Below are positions 25,941 through 34,596 of a stretch of 36,869 nucleotides of DNA, piece after piece (position 1 is the first letter of the stretch; every line of letters begins with the position of its first letter). A program made the position numbers and the translations under genes. The notes beneath the pieces are model-generated. The model saw nothing but the letters and a program-made list of their open reading frames with translations. It was not told the origin of the DNA and made no database searches. Source of the DNA: Gemmatimonadota bacterium (GTDB lineage Bacteria > Gemmatimonadota > Gemmatimonadetes > Gemmatimonadales > GWC2-71-9); NCBI GenBank assembly GCA_022566515.1, contig JADFIT010000017.1:1-36869 (forward strand), read 5' to 3'.

Positions 25941-26222
25941 GTGGTCGTGGCCGTCGTGACGTGGGAGCTGCATCTCAGCGGCTGCCAGTCGCTCAAAGAC
26001 AAACGCCGGATCATGAAGAGTTTGAAAGACCGGTTACACAACCGGTTCAATGTCTCCGTCGCAGAAACGGACTATCAAGATCTCTGGCAACGTGCCGAGC
26101 TGTCGTGTTGCGTTGTCGCAACCGACAAGAGACACGCCGAATCCGTGCTGAGTGCAGCCGACAACCTGGTGGGGCAAGAAGCGATGGCCCGCATCATAGA
26201 CTCCCAGAAGAGCTGGCTATGA
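25941..26222 (+). CDS. ylxP: DUF503 protein YlxP
   Basis: The start is taken at GTG (25941), 1 nt after the infB stop. The 93-residue protein carries ELHLSGCQSLKDKRRIMKSL, the standard YlxP/DUF503 opening. FNVSVAETDYQDLWQRAEL and a last helix-strand segment follow. The family is small and appears between infB and rbfA in many bacteria. A role in ribosome assembly has been proposed because of this place, not from evidence in the sequence. The stop overlaps the rbfA start (ATGA). Confidence 0.85.
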   Translation: MVVAVVTWELHLSGCQSLKDKRRIMKSLKDRLHNRFNVSVAETDYQDLWQRAELSCCVVATDKRHAESVLSAADNLVGQEAMARIIDSQKSWL

Positions 26223-26584
26223 AAACTGGAGGGAGCCATCGACAGGAGAGGGTGGTCACGATGATTCGGCAGATCCTGGCCGAGGCGCTCACAACCCGCG
26301 TCAGAGACCCCCGCGTCGGTTTCGTTACCGTCACCAGCGTGACGGTGTCTGCGGATTTTTCACACGCGACCGTGCGCGTCAGCATAATGGGCGACGACCC
26401 ACAAAAGGCGGAGGCGCTCGCCGGTTTGCAGCACGCCAAAGGATACCTCCGCTCCTTGCTGGCACGCGCGACCGACCTGCGTACGGCCCCCGAGCTACAC
26501 TTCGTTATCGATCGCGGTCTCGAACACGCACACCGGATCGACAATCTGCTCGCTGAAATCAACCGCGAAGAGTCGGAATCCTGA
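26219..26584 (+). CDS. rbfA: 30S ribosome-binding factor RbfA
   Basis: From ATG (26219) the protein is 121 residues. It shows the KH-type fold elements of RbfA: an N-terminal basic helix, VRDPRVGFVTVTSVTVSADFSHATVRVS with the AxG-type turn, then GYLRSLLARATDLRTAPELHF and IDNLLAEI. RbfA helps finish 16S rRNA 5' end maturation and acts with RimP and IF-2, whose genes lie in the same cluster. It has four-base overlaps on both sides. Confidence 0.95.
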   Translation: MKTGGSHRQERVVTMIRQILAEALTTRVRDPRVGFVTVTSVTVSADFSHATVRVSIMGDDPQKAEALAGLQHAKGYLRSLLARATDLRTAPELHFVIDRGLEHAHRIDNLLAEINREESES

Positions 26585-27432
26585 TCGACGGATACTTGCT
26601 CATAGACAAACCGGCTGGCCCGACCTCACACGACGTCGTGGCAGCCCTTCGCCGCGCCATTGGCGTGCGACGGGTGGGACACACCGGCACCCTCGACCCC
26701 TTTGCCTCAGGTCTCCTAGTGATGCTGGTGGGACGGGCAACCAGGCTCGCGCAATTCCTGGTGGGGCTGACCAAGCGGTACCGGGGAATCATCAGGCTCG
26801 GAACCACCACCGACTCCGGCGACCCTACCGGAGTGGTGATCGCAACGTCCGACGCCTGGAGAACCTTGGCGTCAGATGACATCCGGCAGGCGATGGCCCA
26901 ATTCACCGGACTACTGAGCCAGCGGCCCCCGGCTCTTTCGGCCAAGAAGGTGAACGGGCAACGTGCCTATAGGCTCGCCCGACGCGGCGAGAGCCCCGAC
27001 CTCCCGGCCCAAGACGTGGAGGTCTTCTCGTTCACCCTCACCGAGAGGAACGGCGTGGATGTCGGGTTTGACACGCTGGTTAGCAGCGGCACCTACATCC
27101 GATCGCTGGCCCGGGACCTGGGAGATGCGTTGGGTTGCGGGGCCCACCTCGCTGAATTGAGGCGCACGGCGGTGGGATCCTTCGACATCATTGACGCCTT
27201 GCCGGTCAAAGAGGTCAGCCGTGATTGTGTCCTACCACCCCGGAAGGCCGTCGCTCATTTGCATGCAGTGGAGGTCGGTGCCACCGACCGAGAATCGATC
27301 TGCCACGGTCGGGTGATTTCGTCGCCCAGACCCTTGTCGGGATCGGTGGCTATCGTGAACAGCGAAGAACTGATTGCCGTTGCCGACGCTAGCGGAACAG
27401 AACTCAAACCGTTCGTCGTGCTCGCCGGATGA
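26581..27432 (+). CDS. truB: tRNA pseudouridine(55) synthase TruB, predicted CTG start
   Basis: The frame before the first ordinary start (TTG at 26596) encodes IDGYLLIDKPAG, which matches the normal TruB opening. A CTG at 26581-26583 overlaps the rbfA stop as CTGA, exactly like the ATGA, GTGA and TTGA junctions elsewhere. I therefore place the start at this CTG, giving 283 residues. The catalytic Asp is in GHTGTLDPFASG. The PUA-like end is short. TruB makes pseudouridine at position 55 in the T-loop of most tRNAs. Confidence 0.93.
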   Translation: MIDGYLLIDKPAGPTSHDVVAALRRAIGVRRVGHTGTLDPFASGLLVMLVGRATRLAQFLVGLTKRYRGIIRLGTTTDSGDPTGVVIATSDAWRTLASDDIRQAMAQFTGLLSQRPPALSAKKVNGQRAYRLARRGESPDLPAQDVEVFSFTLTERNGVDVGFDTLVSSGTYIRSLARDLGDALGCGAHLAELRRTAVGSFDIIDALPVKEVSRDCVLPPRKAVAHLHAVEVGATDRESICHGRVISSPRPLSGSVAIVNSEELIAVADASGTELKPFVVLAG

Positions 27433-28391
27433 ACCGTACGTCGATCTCAGGGGGCAGCCAACGTGGCTCCGTCGTCACGGTTGGCACATTCGACGGCGTG
27501 CATCTGGGCCATTGGGCCGTACTTAGGGAAATCGCCCTCAGGGCCAAGCGAGACCACAGACGCAGCGTGCTCGTCACCTTCGATCCCCACCCACTCGAGA
27601 TCGTAAACCCCCAGGCCGCCCCCCGACTGCTTACCGTGGGCGATGAGCGGCTGGAGATTCTGGCCCAGGTCGAACTGGACCTGGTAGTCTTCCTTCCTTT
27701 CACGAAACAGCTCTCACAGTACTCACCCGAAGCCTTTGTTCGCCTTCTGATCGATCGCTTCCAAATGGAAGAGTTGGTGATCGGCCACGACCACGGGTTT
27801 GGTCGGGCCAGATCGGGCGACGAGACAATTCTTCGTGAACTGGGCGAGAAGCTGGGGTTTGTGGTTGACTTGGTTGGCGCCGTTGCTGTGGGGAATCGAC
27901 TGGTCTCATCGACGCTCGTACGCCGAGCGGTGGCTGGCGGAGACCTCAAGACCGCGGAAGAACTGCTCGGCAGGCCGTACTCCATCACGGCCCCCGTGAT
28001 TCGGGGAACCGCACGAGGCCGCGAACTCGGATATCGCACGATCAACCTGGAGATCACCAACCAGAGGAAGCTCTTGCCACCAGACGGCGTATATGCAGTG
28101 TGGGCGGAATGGCGAAACGGGGCGGCGGGCGGAATGATGCATCAGGGACCCCGGCCCACGTTCGGCGAACGCGACCGGACTTTGGAAGTCCACCTCTTCG
28201 ATGTGGATGTGGAACTGTACAACGTTCCGGTGAAGGTGTCCTGGCTCTCACGGATCCGCGACGTCATGAGTTTTCCTGACACCCGAGCGCTGTCAGCCCA
28301 ACTCGAAAGAGACCTGAAAGCCGCCAAGAGCGCGTTGACAGGCTCCCCCGGGGCCGCTAGTTATCAACGTTCTCAAGCTTCGGGCTGGTGA
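27429..28391 (+). CDS. ribF: Bifunctional riboflavin kinase/FAD synthetase
   Basis: The 320-residue protein has the nucleotidyltransferase half with GTFDGVHLGHWAVL (residues ~18-31) and TFDPHPLEI. The flavokinase half, from about residue 185, has the PYSITAPVIRGTARGRELGYRT motif and a C-terminal TLEVHLFD segment. It converts riboflavin to FMN and then FAD. It follows truB with an ATGA overlap, and its stop overlaps the secD start. The truB-ribF pairing is common in bacteria. Confidence 0.96.
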   Translation: MNRTSISGGSQRGSVVTVGTFDGVHLGHWAVLREIALRAKRDHRRSVLVTFDPHPLEIVNPQAAPRLLTVGDERLEILAQVELDLVVFLPFTKQLSQYSPEAFVRLLIDRFQMEELVIGHDHGFGRARSGDETILRELGEKLGFVVDLVGAVAVGNRLVSSTLVRRAVAGGDLKTAEELLGRPYSITAPVIRGTARGRELGYRTINLEITNQRKLLPPDGVYAVWAEWRNGAAGGMMHQGPRPTFGERDRTLEVHLFDVDVELYNVPVKVSWLSRIRDVMSFPDTRALSAQLERDLKAAKSALTGSPGAASYQRSQASGW

Positions 28392-30004
28392 TGGCGAGCA
28401 TACGTAATCGATTAATCTTCATAGCAATACTGGTCTCGATGGCCCTGTGGGGCCTGCGGCCACGAGAGGTGTCCATAGGTACCGCCGCCGACGGCACGGA
28501 TTCGACCGAGACCCGGTGGGGCCTCAAGCTCGGCCTCGATCTGCAAGGCGGCATGCATCTGGCGATTGAAATCGACGAGAGCGCCGGCCCGGTGACGAAT
28601 CCGGAAGACGCCATCGACCGGGTGGAGACCGTGATCCGGAGTCGTGTCGACGAATTCGGTGTTGCGGAGCCACTCATTCAAAAGGTCGGCAACAAAAGGC
28701 TCATCATCCAGCTCCCCGGAATCAGCGACCCCGCCCGGGCCAAGCAGATCATAGAGCGTTCTGCCTTCTTGGAGTTCCGCATAACGGACATGCAGGGGCA
28801 GTTCGAGGCCTCTCTCGAGCGGATCGATCGCGCCCTGGAGCGGGCGGGCGTTGTGGTGGGGGACGAGGCCGAATCGCGACGCGTGGCCCGGACGCGAATT
28901 GAACAGATCTTGGGTGCGGCGACCGACACCACGGCCCATTCCGCGGATTCCGCGGCGATCTTCTCGCGTTTCCTCAACCAGGGCCAGTTGCCGGGCGAGT
29001 TTCTTGTGGCAGAGGAAGACGTGCCGCGCGTCACCCAACTGATCGAGCACCCGGAGTTCCAGCGCAACATGCCCCGGGGGTTCGACCTGCGGTGGGGCAG
29101 GGAACCGATGTCGAGGGGCGGGAGGATGTATCGCGGACTCTACGCCGTGGAATCCCGCCCGATCATCACGGGTGACCGGCTGGCCGATGCACAAGCTCAA
29201 CTCGACCCCGTGTTCAACCAGGCGGTGGTCAACTTCCAGTTGACGCGGGCCGGTGGCCGGATTTTTGGACGCGCAACGTTGGAGCACGTCAACGATTACA
29301 TGGCCATCATTCTCGATGGGCGAGTACAGGGACAACCGCCCATCATCCGAAGCCAGATCCGGCGAAACGGGCAGATCGAGTTGGGAAACACCAGCATTCA
29401 AGCGGCGCAAGATCTCGCGCTGGTTCTTCGGGCCGGTGCGTTGCCGGCTCCGATCCGGATCGTAGAGGAGCGGACGGTGGGAGCCAGCCTCGGGGAGGAC
29501 TCGATTCGTGCGGGGCGCCTGGCCGGCGCAGTGGCCATCGGGTTGGTCATCGCTATCATGGCTGTCTATTACCGCAGGGCAGGTCTCCTGGCGATCGTGG
29601 CGCTGGGGTTTTACGTGCTGTTCACGCTCGGAGGGCTGGCAACCCTGAATGCCACTCTCACGCTCCCCGGGCTCGCCGGTTTTGTGTTGTCGTTGGGTCT
29701 CGCAGTCGATGCCAACGTGCTGATTTTCGAACGCATCCGTGAGGAACTCGCGCTCAACCGATCACCGAGGGTGGCGGTCGAGTCCGGCTTCGACCGTGCG
29801 ATGCCGGCAATCATCGACGGCAACCTGACCACCATGATCACGGCAGCCTTCCTCTTTTGGTTCGGAACGGGTCCGGTGAAGGGATTCGCCGTTACCCTCA
29901 TCATCGGCATAATGGCGTCGCTGGTGACCGCAGTCTTTGTCACAAAGACTCTCTTCCTGATTTGGCTGCAGCGTAAGTCGGCTGCCGCGGAGTTGTCGAT
30001 CTGA
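28388..30004 (+). CDS. secD: Protein translocase subunit SecD
   Basis: The 538-residue protein has a GTG start (28388, GTGA overlap with ribF), or ATG 28391 one codon later. One N-terminal transmembrane helix is followed by a large periplasmic domain with GLKLGLDLQGGMHL near residues 46-60. Five C-terminal helices follow, with the GLAVDANVLIFERIREE motif. With SecF it uses the proton gradient to pull proteins through SecYEG. yajC, often upstream, is absent. It overlaps secF by one base (TGATG). Confidence 0.97.
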   Translation: MMASIRNRLIFIAILVSMALWGLRPREVSIGTAADGTDSTETRWGLKLGLDLQGGMHLAIEIDESAGPVTNPEDAIDRVETVIRSRVDEFGVAEPLIQKVGNKRLIIQLPGISDPARAKQIIERSAFLEFRITDMQGQFEASLERIDRALERAGVVVGDEAESRRVARTRIEQILGAATDTTAHSADSAAIFSRFLNQGQLPGEFLVAEEDVPRVTQLIEHPEFQRNMPRGFDLRWGREPMSRGGRMYRGLYAVESRPIITGDRLADAQAQLDPVFNQAVVNFQLTRAGGRIFGRATLEHVNDYMAIILDGRVQGQPPIIRSQIRRNGQIELGNTSIQAAQDLALVLRAGALPAPIRIVEERTVGASLGEDSIRAGRLAGAVAIGLVIAIMAVYYRRAGLLAIVALGFYVLFTLGGLATLNATLTLPGLAGFVLSLGLAVDANVLIFERIREELALNRSPRVAVESGFDRAMPAIIDGNLTTMITAAFLFWFGTGPVKGFAVTLIIGIMASLVTAVFVTKTLFLIWLQRKSAAAELSI

Positions 30005-30981
30005 TGTTTCGTTTCTTTGACAAGGCCGATTACGACTTTCTCAGCATCCGCAAGCCGGCGCTCAACTTCGCACTGCTGTTCATGATTCCGGGACTGTTGT
30101 TGCTGGCCATCCGCGGCGTCAACCAGAGCATCGAGTTCACAGGAGGAACCCTGATCGAGCTCACGGCCAAGTCGGATGATATCAACACCGCCCGGCTGCG
30201 GTCGACGCTCGATGCCGCCGGCATCACGGCCCCGGAGATCACGACGTTTGGAGCACCTAATGAGTTCATCATCCGGGCACGGCTCGACCCGCGGGCCGAA
30301 GTAACCGAGGCAACGACGCAAGAGACGGCAGCCGCCATCGACGCAGCGTTCAGGAACGCCTTCGGAGCTGACCAATACGAAATAGTCCGCACGGAGGCGA
30401 TCGGGCCGACGGTGGCCGGGGAATTGCGCCAAAAAGCCATACTCGCAATCCTCATGGGATTTGCCGCGATCTTTTTGTACCTGTCCATCCGAATGGAGTG
30501 GCGCTTTGCGATCGCCGCCGTGGTGGCGACGTTGCATGACATTCTCAGCGCCCTCGCGTTCCTCTCGTACCTGAACATCGAGGTTACGCTGGCAGTTGCG
30601 ACGGCGCTGCTCTTCATCGTGGGTTACTCGGTGAACGATACGATCGTCACGTTCGATCGCGTGCGAGAGAACCTGCACAAGTTCAAGCGGAAGAACCTGT
30701 ACGAAATCCTCAATCGCAGTATCAACGAAACGCTTCCACGCACGGTAGTCACATCGGGAACGACGGTGGCGGCAACGCTGGCATGGGTCATCCTCGGAGG
30801 CGAAGTGCTGCGCGGCTTCGCTATGGTGATGACGTTCGGCATCATCACCGGCACCTTCTCCTCGATTTTCATCGCGTCTCCGATTCTCCACTTGGTCGAG
30901 CAGAGGTGGCCCGGAGAGGACGTGCGGGGCGCCCGGGCGTTTTCTGGCGGCCCCACGGTGGTTCAGAGTCCGGCAAAGTAG
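30004..30981 (+). CDS. secF: Protein translocase subunit SecF
   Basis: The 325-residue inner-membrane protein has an N-terminal helix near residues 19-38, then the signature FTGGTLIEL, a ~100-residue periplasmic region and five more helices. The conserved GYSVNDTIVTFDRVREN lies at about residue 210. The short C-terminal cytoplasmic tail ends PTVVQSPAK. It partners with SecD. A 24-nt gap separates it from tatD. Confidence 0.97.
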   Translation: MFRFFDKADYDFLSIRKPALNFALLFMIPGLLLLAIRGVNQSIEFTGGTLIELTAKSDDINTARLRSTLDAAGITAPEITTFGAPNEFIIRARLDPRAEVTEATTQETAAAIDAAFRNAFGADQYEIVRTEAIGPTVAGELRQKAILAILMGFAAIFLYLSIRMEWRFAIAAVVATLHDILSALAFLSYLNIEVTLAVATALLFIVGYSVNDTIVTFDRVRENLHKFKRKNLYEILNRSINETLPRTVVTSGTTVAATLAWVILGGEVLRGFAMVMTFGIITGTFSSIFIASPILHLVEQRWPGEDVRGARAFSGGPTVVQSPAK

Positions 30982-31005
30982 ACGCCGCTCGTCAATCCCG
31001 CTCGT

Positions 31006-31779
31006 GTGCTAGTCGATACCCATTGCCACCTTGGCGCTGACCAGTTCGACGAAGATCGGGCCGCAGTGGTGAAACGCGCTTCGGCCGCGGGTGTTGCGCA
31101 CATCATCGTGGTGGCTGATTCCGAGCCCGCCACAACAAGAGCCATCGAGCTGGCTCGGCGATTCGACCTTTCCGCCACCGCCGGGGTCCATCCCCACGAG
31201 GCATCGGCGTGGAACTCGAACGTGGCTGCCAAGATCGAGGCGGCGCTCAACAATCCCCTCGTGGTCGCCGTAGGCGAGACGGGACTCGATTACCATTATG
31301 ATCACTCACCGCGCCAGGCGCAGCGCGTGGCGTTCGCGGCCCAACTCGAGTTGGGAGAGCGACACAGCCTCCCGGTGGTAGTGCACTCGCGGTCGGCCGA
31401 CGCCGACATGGTGGCCATGCTGCGAGACACCGGCGCCAGCTACATCTTGCACTCGTTCAGTTCGGGACCGGAGGTGCTGGAAATTGCTCTTGCGGCGAAA
31501 GCATACGTGTCGTTCAGCGGCATGGTGACCTTCAACTCATGGAGCGACTCCGAGGCGGTTCGAGCCGTCCCGGCCGATCGACTTCTCGTCGAGACCGACG
31601 GGCCGTACCTTGCTCCCACACCACATCGGGGCAAACGCAACGAGCCGGCCTTCGTTCGCGAGATTGCATTGAAGGTGGCAGAAATCCGCGCGGAGAGTCC
31701 GCACGACATTGAGGAACAAACCTCGCAAAACGCTGTTGCATGTTTTGGAACCCGCATACAAGTAAAACAACCACAATGA
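31006..31779 (+). CDS. tatD: TatD-family metal-dependent DNase/deoxyribonuclease
   Basis: The 257-residue TIM-barrel protein starts at GTG. The HxH motif is in LVDTHCHL, and GVHPHEA, the metal-binding Glu in VGETGLDYHY, VVHSRSAD, ILHSFSSG and the late VETDGPYLAP follow, which is the full set of TatD metal ligands. TatD enzymes are 3'-5' exonucleases on damaged DNA or RNA. No Shine-Dalgarno is visible. Its stop overlaps the fhs ATG. Confidence 0.92.
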   Translation: MLVDTHCHLGADQFDEDRAAVVKRASAAGVAHIIVVADSEPATTRAIELARRFDLSATAGVHPHEASAWNSNVAAKIEAALNNPLVVAVGETGLDYHYDHSPRQAQRVAFAAQLELGERHSLPVVVHSRSADADMVAMLRDTGASYILHSFSSGPEVLEIALAAKAYVSFSGMVTFNSWSDSEAVRAVPADRLLVETDGPYLAPTPHRGKRNEPAFVREIALKVAEIRAESPHDIEEQTSQNAVACFGTRIQVKQPQ

Positions 31780-33452
31780 TTACAACCGTTCCGTCTGATA
31801 TTGCTATCGCCCAAGAGGCGAAGCTGCGCCCCATCACCGAAGTAGCGGGTGACCTGGGGCTCGATCCCAACGAGATCATCACCTACGGCGACAACAAGGC
31901 CAAGATCAAACTCGAGGCGATGACCTCACGCCAACGACGCGCCCGGCTGGTACTGGTCACCGGCATCAACCCGACCGCCGCCGGGGAGGGAAAGTCTACG
32001 GTAGCAGTCGGGGTCGCACAGGCGTTCAACAAGCTCGGCGAGAACGCCGTGCTGTGCATACGCGAACCCAGCCTTGGCCCCGTGTTCGGCATCAAGGGTG
32101 GCGCCGCCGGCGGCGGGTACGCCCAGGTAGTACCCATGGATGAAATCAACCTGCATTTCACCGGGGACTTCCATGCGATTTCCAGCTCGCACAACCTGCT
32201 GTCTGCGATGCTCGATAATCACCTCCACCAAGGGAATGCCCTGGGCGTAGACCAACGCCGCATCACGTGGCCCCGCACCATGGATATGAACGACCGCGCG
32301 CTGCGCAGCATCATGGTTGGACTCGGCGGCCCGCTGGGAGGGGTCCCGCGCGAGGAACGGTTCGTCATCACGCCCGCCAGCGAAATCATGGCGATCGTGG
32401 GACTGGCGCGCGATCTGGGAGACCTCGAAACCCGTCTCGGAAACATCATCGTAGGCCAAACAAGGGATCGACAACCGGTCCGTGCTCGCCAACTAAAAGC
32501 CCACGGCGCCATGACGCTCCTGTTGAAGGACGCGCTGCTGCCCAACCTGGTACAAACACTGGAGGGCGGCCCGGCTCTGGTGCACTGTGGGCCCTTCGGG
32601 AACATAGCCCACGGCTGCAATTCGCTCATCGCCACGGAGATGGCGCTGAGACTCGCCGATATCGTCGTGACAGAAGCCGGATTCGGCGCCGACCTGGGCG
32701 CCGAGAAGTTCTTCGATATCAAGTGCCGGGCGGGCGACCTACATCCTGAGGTTGCTATCATCGTCGCCACGGTGCGTGCCCTCAAGCTCCACGGCGGCGT
32801 CCCCAAGGACAAACTGACGGAACCCGATCCCGACGCCGTAGAGCGCGGCTTCGCCAACCTGCGACGGCACATCGAGAACATCGGCAAGTACGGCGTACCG
32901 GTCGTCGTGGCCCTGAACCGCTTCATCACCGATTCCGACGAAGAGTTGGAGGTCGTTCGGAGAGGCTGCGAGGCGCAAGGCGCCCGCGTCGCACGGTGCA
33001 ACGTGTGGGAGGAAGGTGGGGCTGGCGGCATCGAGCTCGCCGAAGAAGTACTGGATGTCCTGAAGACCGAGAAGTCGAACTTCGAACCCCTCTACGACGA
33101 GAAGAAACCGATCCGGGAAAAGATAGAGATAATCGCCAAAGAGATCTATGGCGCAGACGGTGTCGATTTCACTCCGATGGCTGCGCGCAAGGCCAAGCAA
33201 CTCGCCGAGTTTGGGTTGGGCGAGACGCCGGTCTGCATCGCCAAGACCCAGTATTCCTTCAGCGACGACCCGTTGCTCCTCGGAGCCCCCGAAGGATTCC
33301 GAATCACCATTCGCGACATGTATCCATCGGCCGGCGCCGGATTTGTCGTGGCGATGGCCGGAGACATCATGACGATGCCTGGTCTGGGGAAGACGCCCGC
33401 TGCCGAGAGGATGAAAATCAACGCCGACGGCGCAATCGAAGGACTATTTTAA
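31776..33452 (+). CDS. fhs: Formate--tetrahydrofolate ligase
   Basis: The start is set at ATG (31776), overlapping the tatD stop; the 12 residues before it are part of tatD in another frame. This gives 558 residues. Landmarks are TGINPTAAGEGKST (ATP loop, about residue 63), REPSLGPVFGIKGGAAGGGYAQV in segments, DINLHFTGDFHAI-type EINLHFTGDFHAI, EAGFGADLGAEKF and the C-terminal PGLGKTPAAERM. It makes 10-formyl-THF from formate, THF and ATP, feeding purine and formyl-methionine synthesis. The latter links it to initiation genes in the same cluster. Confidence 0.97.
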   Translation: MITTVPSDIAIAQEAKLRPITEVAGDLGLDPNEIITYGDNKAKIKLEAMTSRQRRARLVLVTGINPTAAGEGKSTVAVGVAQAFNKLGENAVLCIREPSLGPVFGIKGGAAGGGYAQVVPMDEINLHFTGDFHAISSSHNLLSAMLDNHLHQGNALGVDQRRITWPRTMDMNDRALRSIMVGLGGPLGGVPREERFVITPASEIMAIVGLARDLGDLETRLGNIIVGQTRDRQPVRARQLKAHGAMTLLLKDALLPNLVQTLEGGPALVHCGPFGNIAHGCNSLIATEMALRLADIVVTEAGFGADLGAEKFFDIKCRAGDLHPEVAIIVATVRALKLHGGVPKDKLTEPDPDAVERGFANLRRHIENIGKYGVPVVVALNRFITDSDEELEVVRRGCEAQGARVARCNVWEEGGAGGIELAEEVLDVLKTEKSNFEPLYDEKKPIREKIEIIAKEIYGADGVDFTPMAARKAKQLAEFGLGETPVCIAKTQYSFSDDPLLLGAPEGFRITIRDMYPSAGAGFVVAMAGDIMTMPGLGKTPAAERMKINADGAIEGLF

Positions 33453-33455
33453 CTT

Positions 33456-33833
33456 ATGAAATCAGTTGCTACCAGTAACGCCCCTAAGGCGATCGGACCA
33501 TACAGCCAGGCTGTGATCACCGGCAATCTCGTGTTCTGCTCGGGCCAGATCCCACTCGATCCCGAGACCATGGAGATCGTGGGCGACACCATCACCGAGC
33601 AGACGAACCGGGTTTTCCTGAACCTCGCCGGGCTGCTCGAAGCCGCCGGAAGCGGGTTGCAGCACGTGGTGAAGACGACGGTCTATCTCAAGGACATGTC
33701 GGAATTCGCCGCGATGAACGAAGAGTACGCGCGCCATTTCGGCGATCACCGCCCGGCACGGGCGGCAGTGGAGGTGGCACGCCTGCCGAAGGACGTACGC
33801 ATCGAGATTGACGCCATCGCGCTCACAGAGTAG
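33456..33833 (+). CDS. ridA: RidA family reactive-intermediate deaminase
   Basis: The 125-residue protein has GPYSQAV near residue 13, the FCSGQIPLD strand, KTTVYLKDM, and the signature [14 protein letters not shown] with the Arg that marks active RidA. The family hydrolyses enamine/imine intermediates (2-aminoacrylate) from PLP enzymes such as serine or threonine dehydratase. It starts 3 nt after the fhs stop and has no Shine-Dalgarno, suggesting translational coupling. It is the last coding gene before the tRNA-Sec. Confidence 0.95.
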   Translation: MKSVATSNAPKAIGPYSQAVITGNLVFCSGQIPLDPETMEIVGDTITEQTNRVFLNLAGLLEAAGSGLQHVVKTTVYLKDMSEFAAMNEEYARHFGDHRPARAAVEVARLPKDVRIEIDAIALTE

Positions 33834-33843
33834 CCTGGCCCGG

Positions 33844-33940
33844 GGGGGCGGATTTGGCCTGGTGGCTTGCACGGTCTTCAAAACCGCTGGGAGGTGCCTT
33901 CGGCGGCTCCGGTGGGTTCGATTCCCACACGCTCCCGCCA
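33844..33940 (+). tRNA. selC: tRNA-Sec (anticodon UCA)
   Basis: The 97-nt sequence has the anticodon loop CTTCAAA, with TCA at 33878-33880, flanked by CGGT/ACCG. The acceptor arm is GGGGGCG pairing with CGCTCCC, with one G-U pair; the eighth pair expected for tRNA-Sec would be G-A, a mismatch. A long variable arm GGAG...CTCC ends in GCC-TTC-GGC. The T arm is GTGGG-TTCGATT-CCCAC. CCA is encoded (33938-33940). Length, long variable arm and UCA anticodon together identify bacterial tRNA-Sec, close in size to the 95-nt E. coli selC. It begins 10 nt after ridA, so it is either co-transcribed with the preceding operon or has a promoter inside ridA. A terminator follows at 33950. Confidence 0.95.
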
Positions 33941-33949
33941 CAACGACTT

Positions 33950-33986
33950 ACGGCGTTTCGCACACCCCGTGTGAGGCGCCGTTTTT
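33950..33986 (+). terminator. Rho-independent terminator after tRNA-Sec
   Basis: ACGGCG (33950-33955) pairs with CGCCGT (33977-33982). An inner CACAC/GTGTG stem closes a CCC loop, and TTTTT runs at 33982-33986. It lies 9 nt after the encoded CCA. Confidence 0.85.
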
Positions 33987-33990
33987 CAAT

Positions 33991-34007
33991 CCCGGTAACA
34001 AACCGGG
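33991..34007. repeat. Short hairpin with a repeated GGTAACAAA motif
   Basis: CCCGGT (33991-33996) pairs with ACCGGG (34002-34007) around AACAA. GGTAACAAA occurs twice, 11 nt apart. This follows the tRNA terminator in a stretch (to 34158) where I see no gene. Whether it marks an old insertion boundary is unknown. Confidence 0.4.
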
Positions 34008-34158
34008 TAACAAATGGGTCACAGAAAAGACCAGTGGGAGCTGTTCACACGCGCCTCCGGTGGAGGTCGGTGACGTCCGCCTCACGAGGGTGGCATCATG
34101 GGTCGGTCGTAACTCTTCGGCGAGCAGCTCGTGCCGGCCGAGCATGTGTCGTCTCTGG

Positions 34159-34593
34159 CTATCCGGAGAACGGGTCGACCACCCGTAACCCCTGGAATCG
34201 ATGGAAATCGCGATCGCCGGTGACCAACTCGGTGACGCCATGCTCGAGGCAGAGCGCGGCGATGTGGGCGTCATGGATCAAGTTGCCGGTCGCTCCCGAC
34301 GACCGGACGACCGCGTCCATCACGTCGGCGTGTCGGGGCGTTTCGGACAGAAGCACAAGGGATGGAGAAGCCAAGACCGCGCGCATGTCGCCGAGCGCCA
34401 CTTCGGGTGGGACTGGTGGATGATACACCCGGGGGTGCGTCACCACTCGAAGGAACTCATAAACGCACGGCCAGGGAATCGCCCACGCCATCGGGCCTTC
34501 GCTGCACTCTCGGAGGATCTCCCGTGCTCGATCGTGTTGGGGGCTGCTGGTGATCTCGGCAAACACAAGGACGTTGGTGTCGATGGCGCGCAC
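34159..34593 (-). CDS. PIN-domain toxin (VapC family)
   Basis: The 144-residue PIN-domain protein starts at GTG. Its acidic catalytic positions are visible: Asp5 in AIDTNV, Glu46 in YEFLRV, Asp108 in IHDAHI, and Asp127/Asp129 in TGDRDF. VapC toxins are magnesium-dependent RNases that often cut tRNA or rRNA. It lies 3 nt after a ribbon-helix-helix antitoxin gene, forming a standard VapBC module. RNA target unknown. Confidence 0.88.
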   Translation of the reverse strand: MRAIDTNVLVFAEITSSPQHDRAREILRECSEGPMAWAIPWPCVYEFLRVVTHPRVYHPPVPPEVALGDMRAVLASPSLVLLSETPRHADVMDAVVRSSGATGNLIHDAHIAALCLEHGVTELVTGDRDFHRFQGLRVVDPFSG

Positions 34594-34596
34594 CGC

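Noticed and set aside
29611-30891. A 426-codon open frame antisense to secD/secF
   Set aside because: It is a shadow of two clear Sec translocase genes in GC-rich DNA and has no family features.
33941-34158. A tRNA-linked integrase or attachment site
   Set aside because: No integrase is seen, and I found no direct repeat of the tRNA-Sec 3' end downstream within the window.
33854-34423. Open frame running through tRNA-Sec and beyond
   Set aside because: It crosses the tRNA and its terminator and has no recognisable domain, so it is a chance frame.
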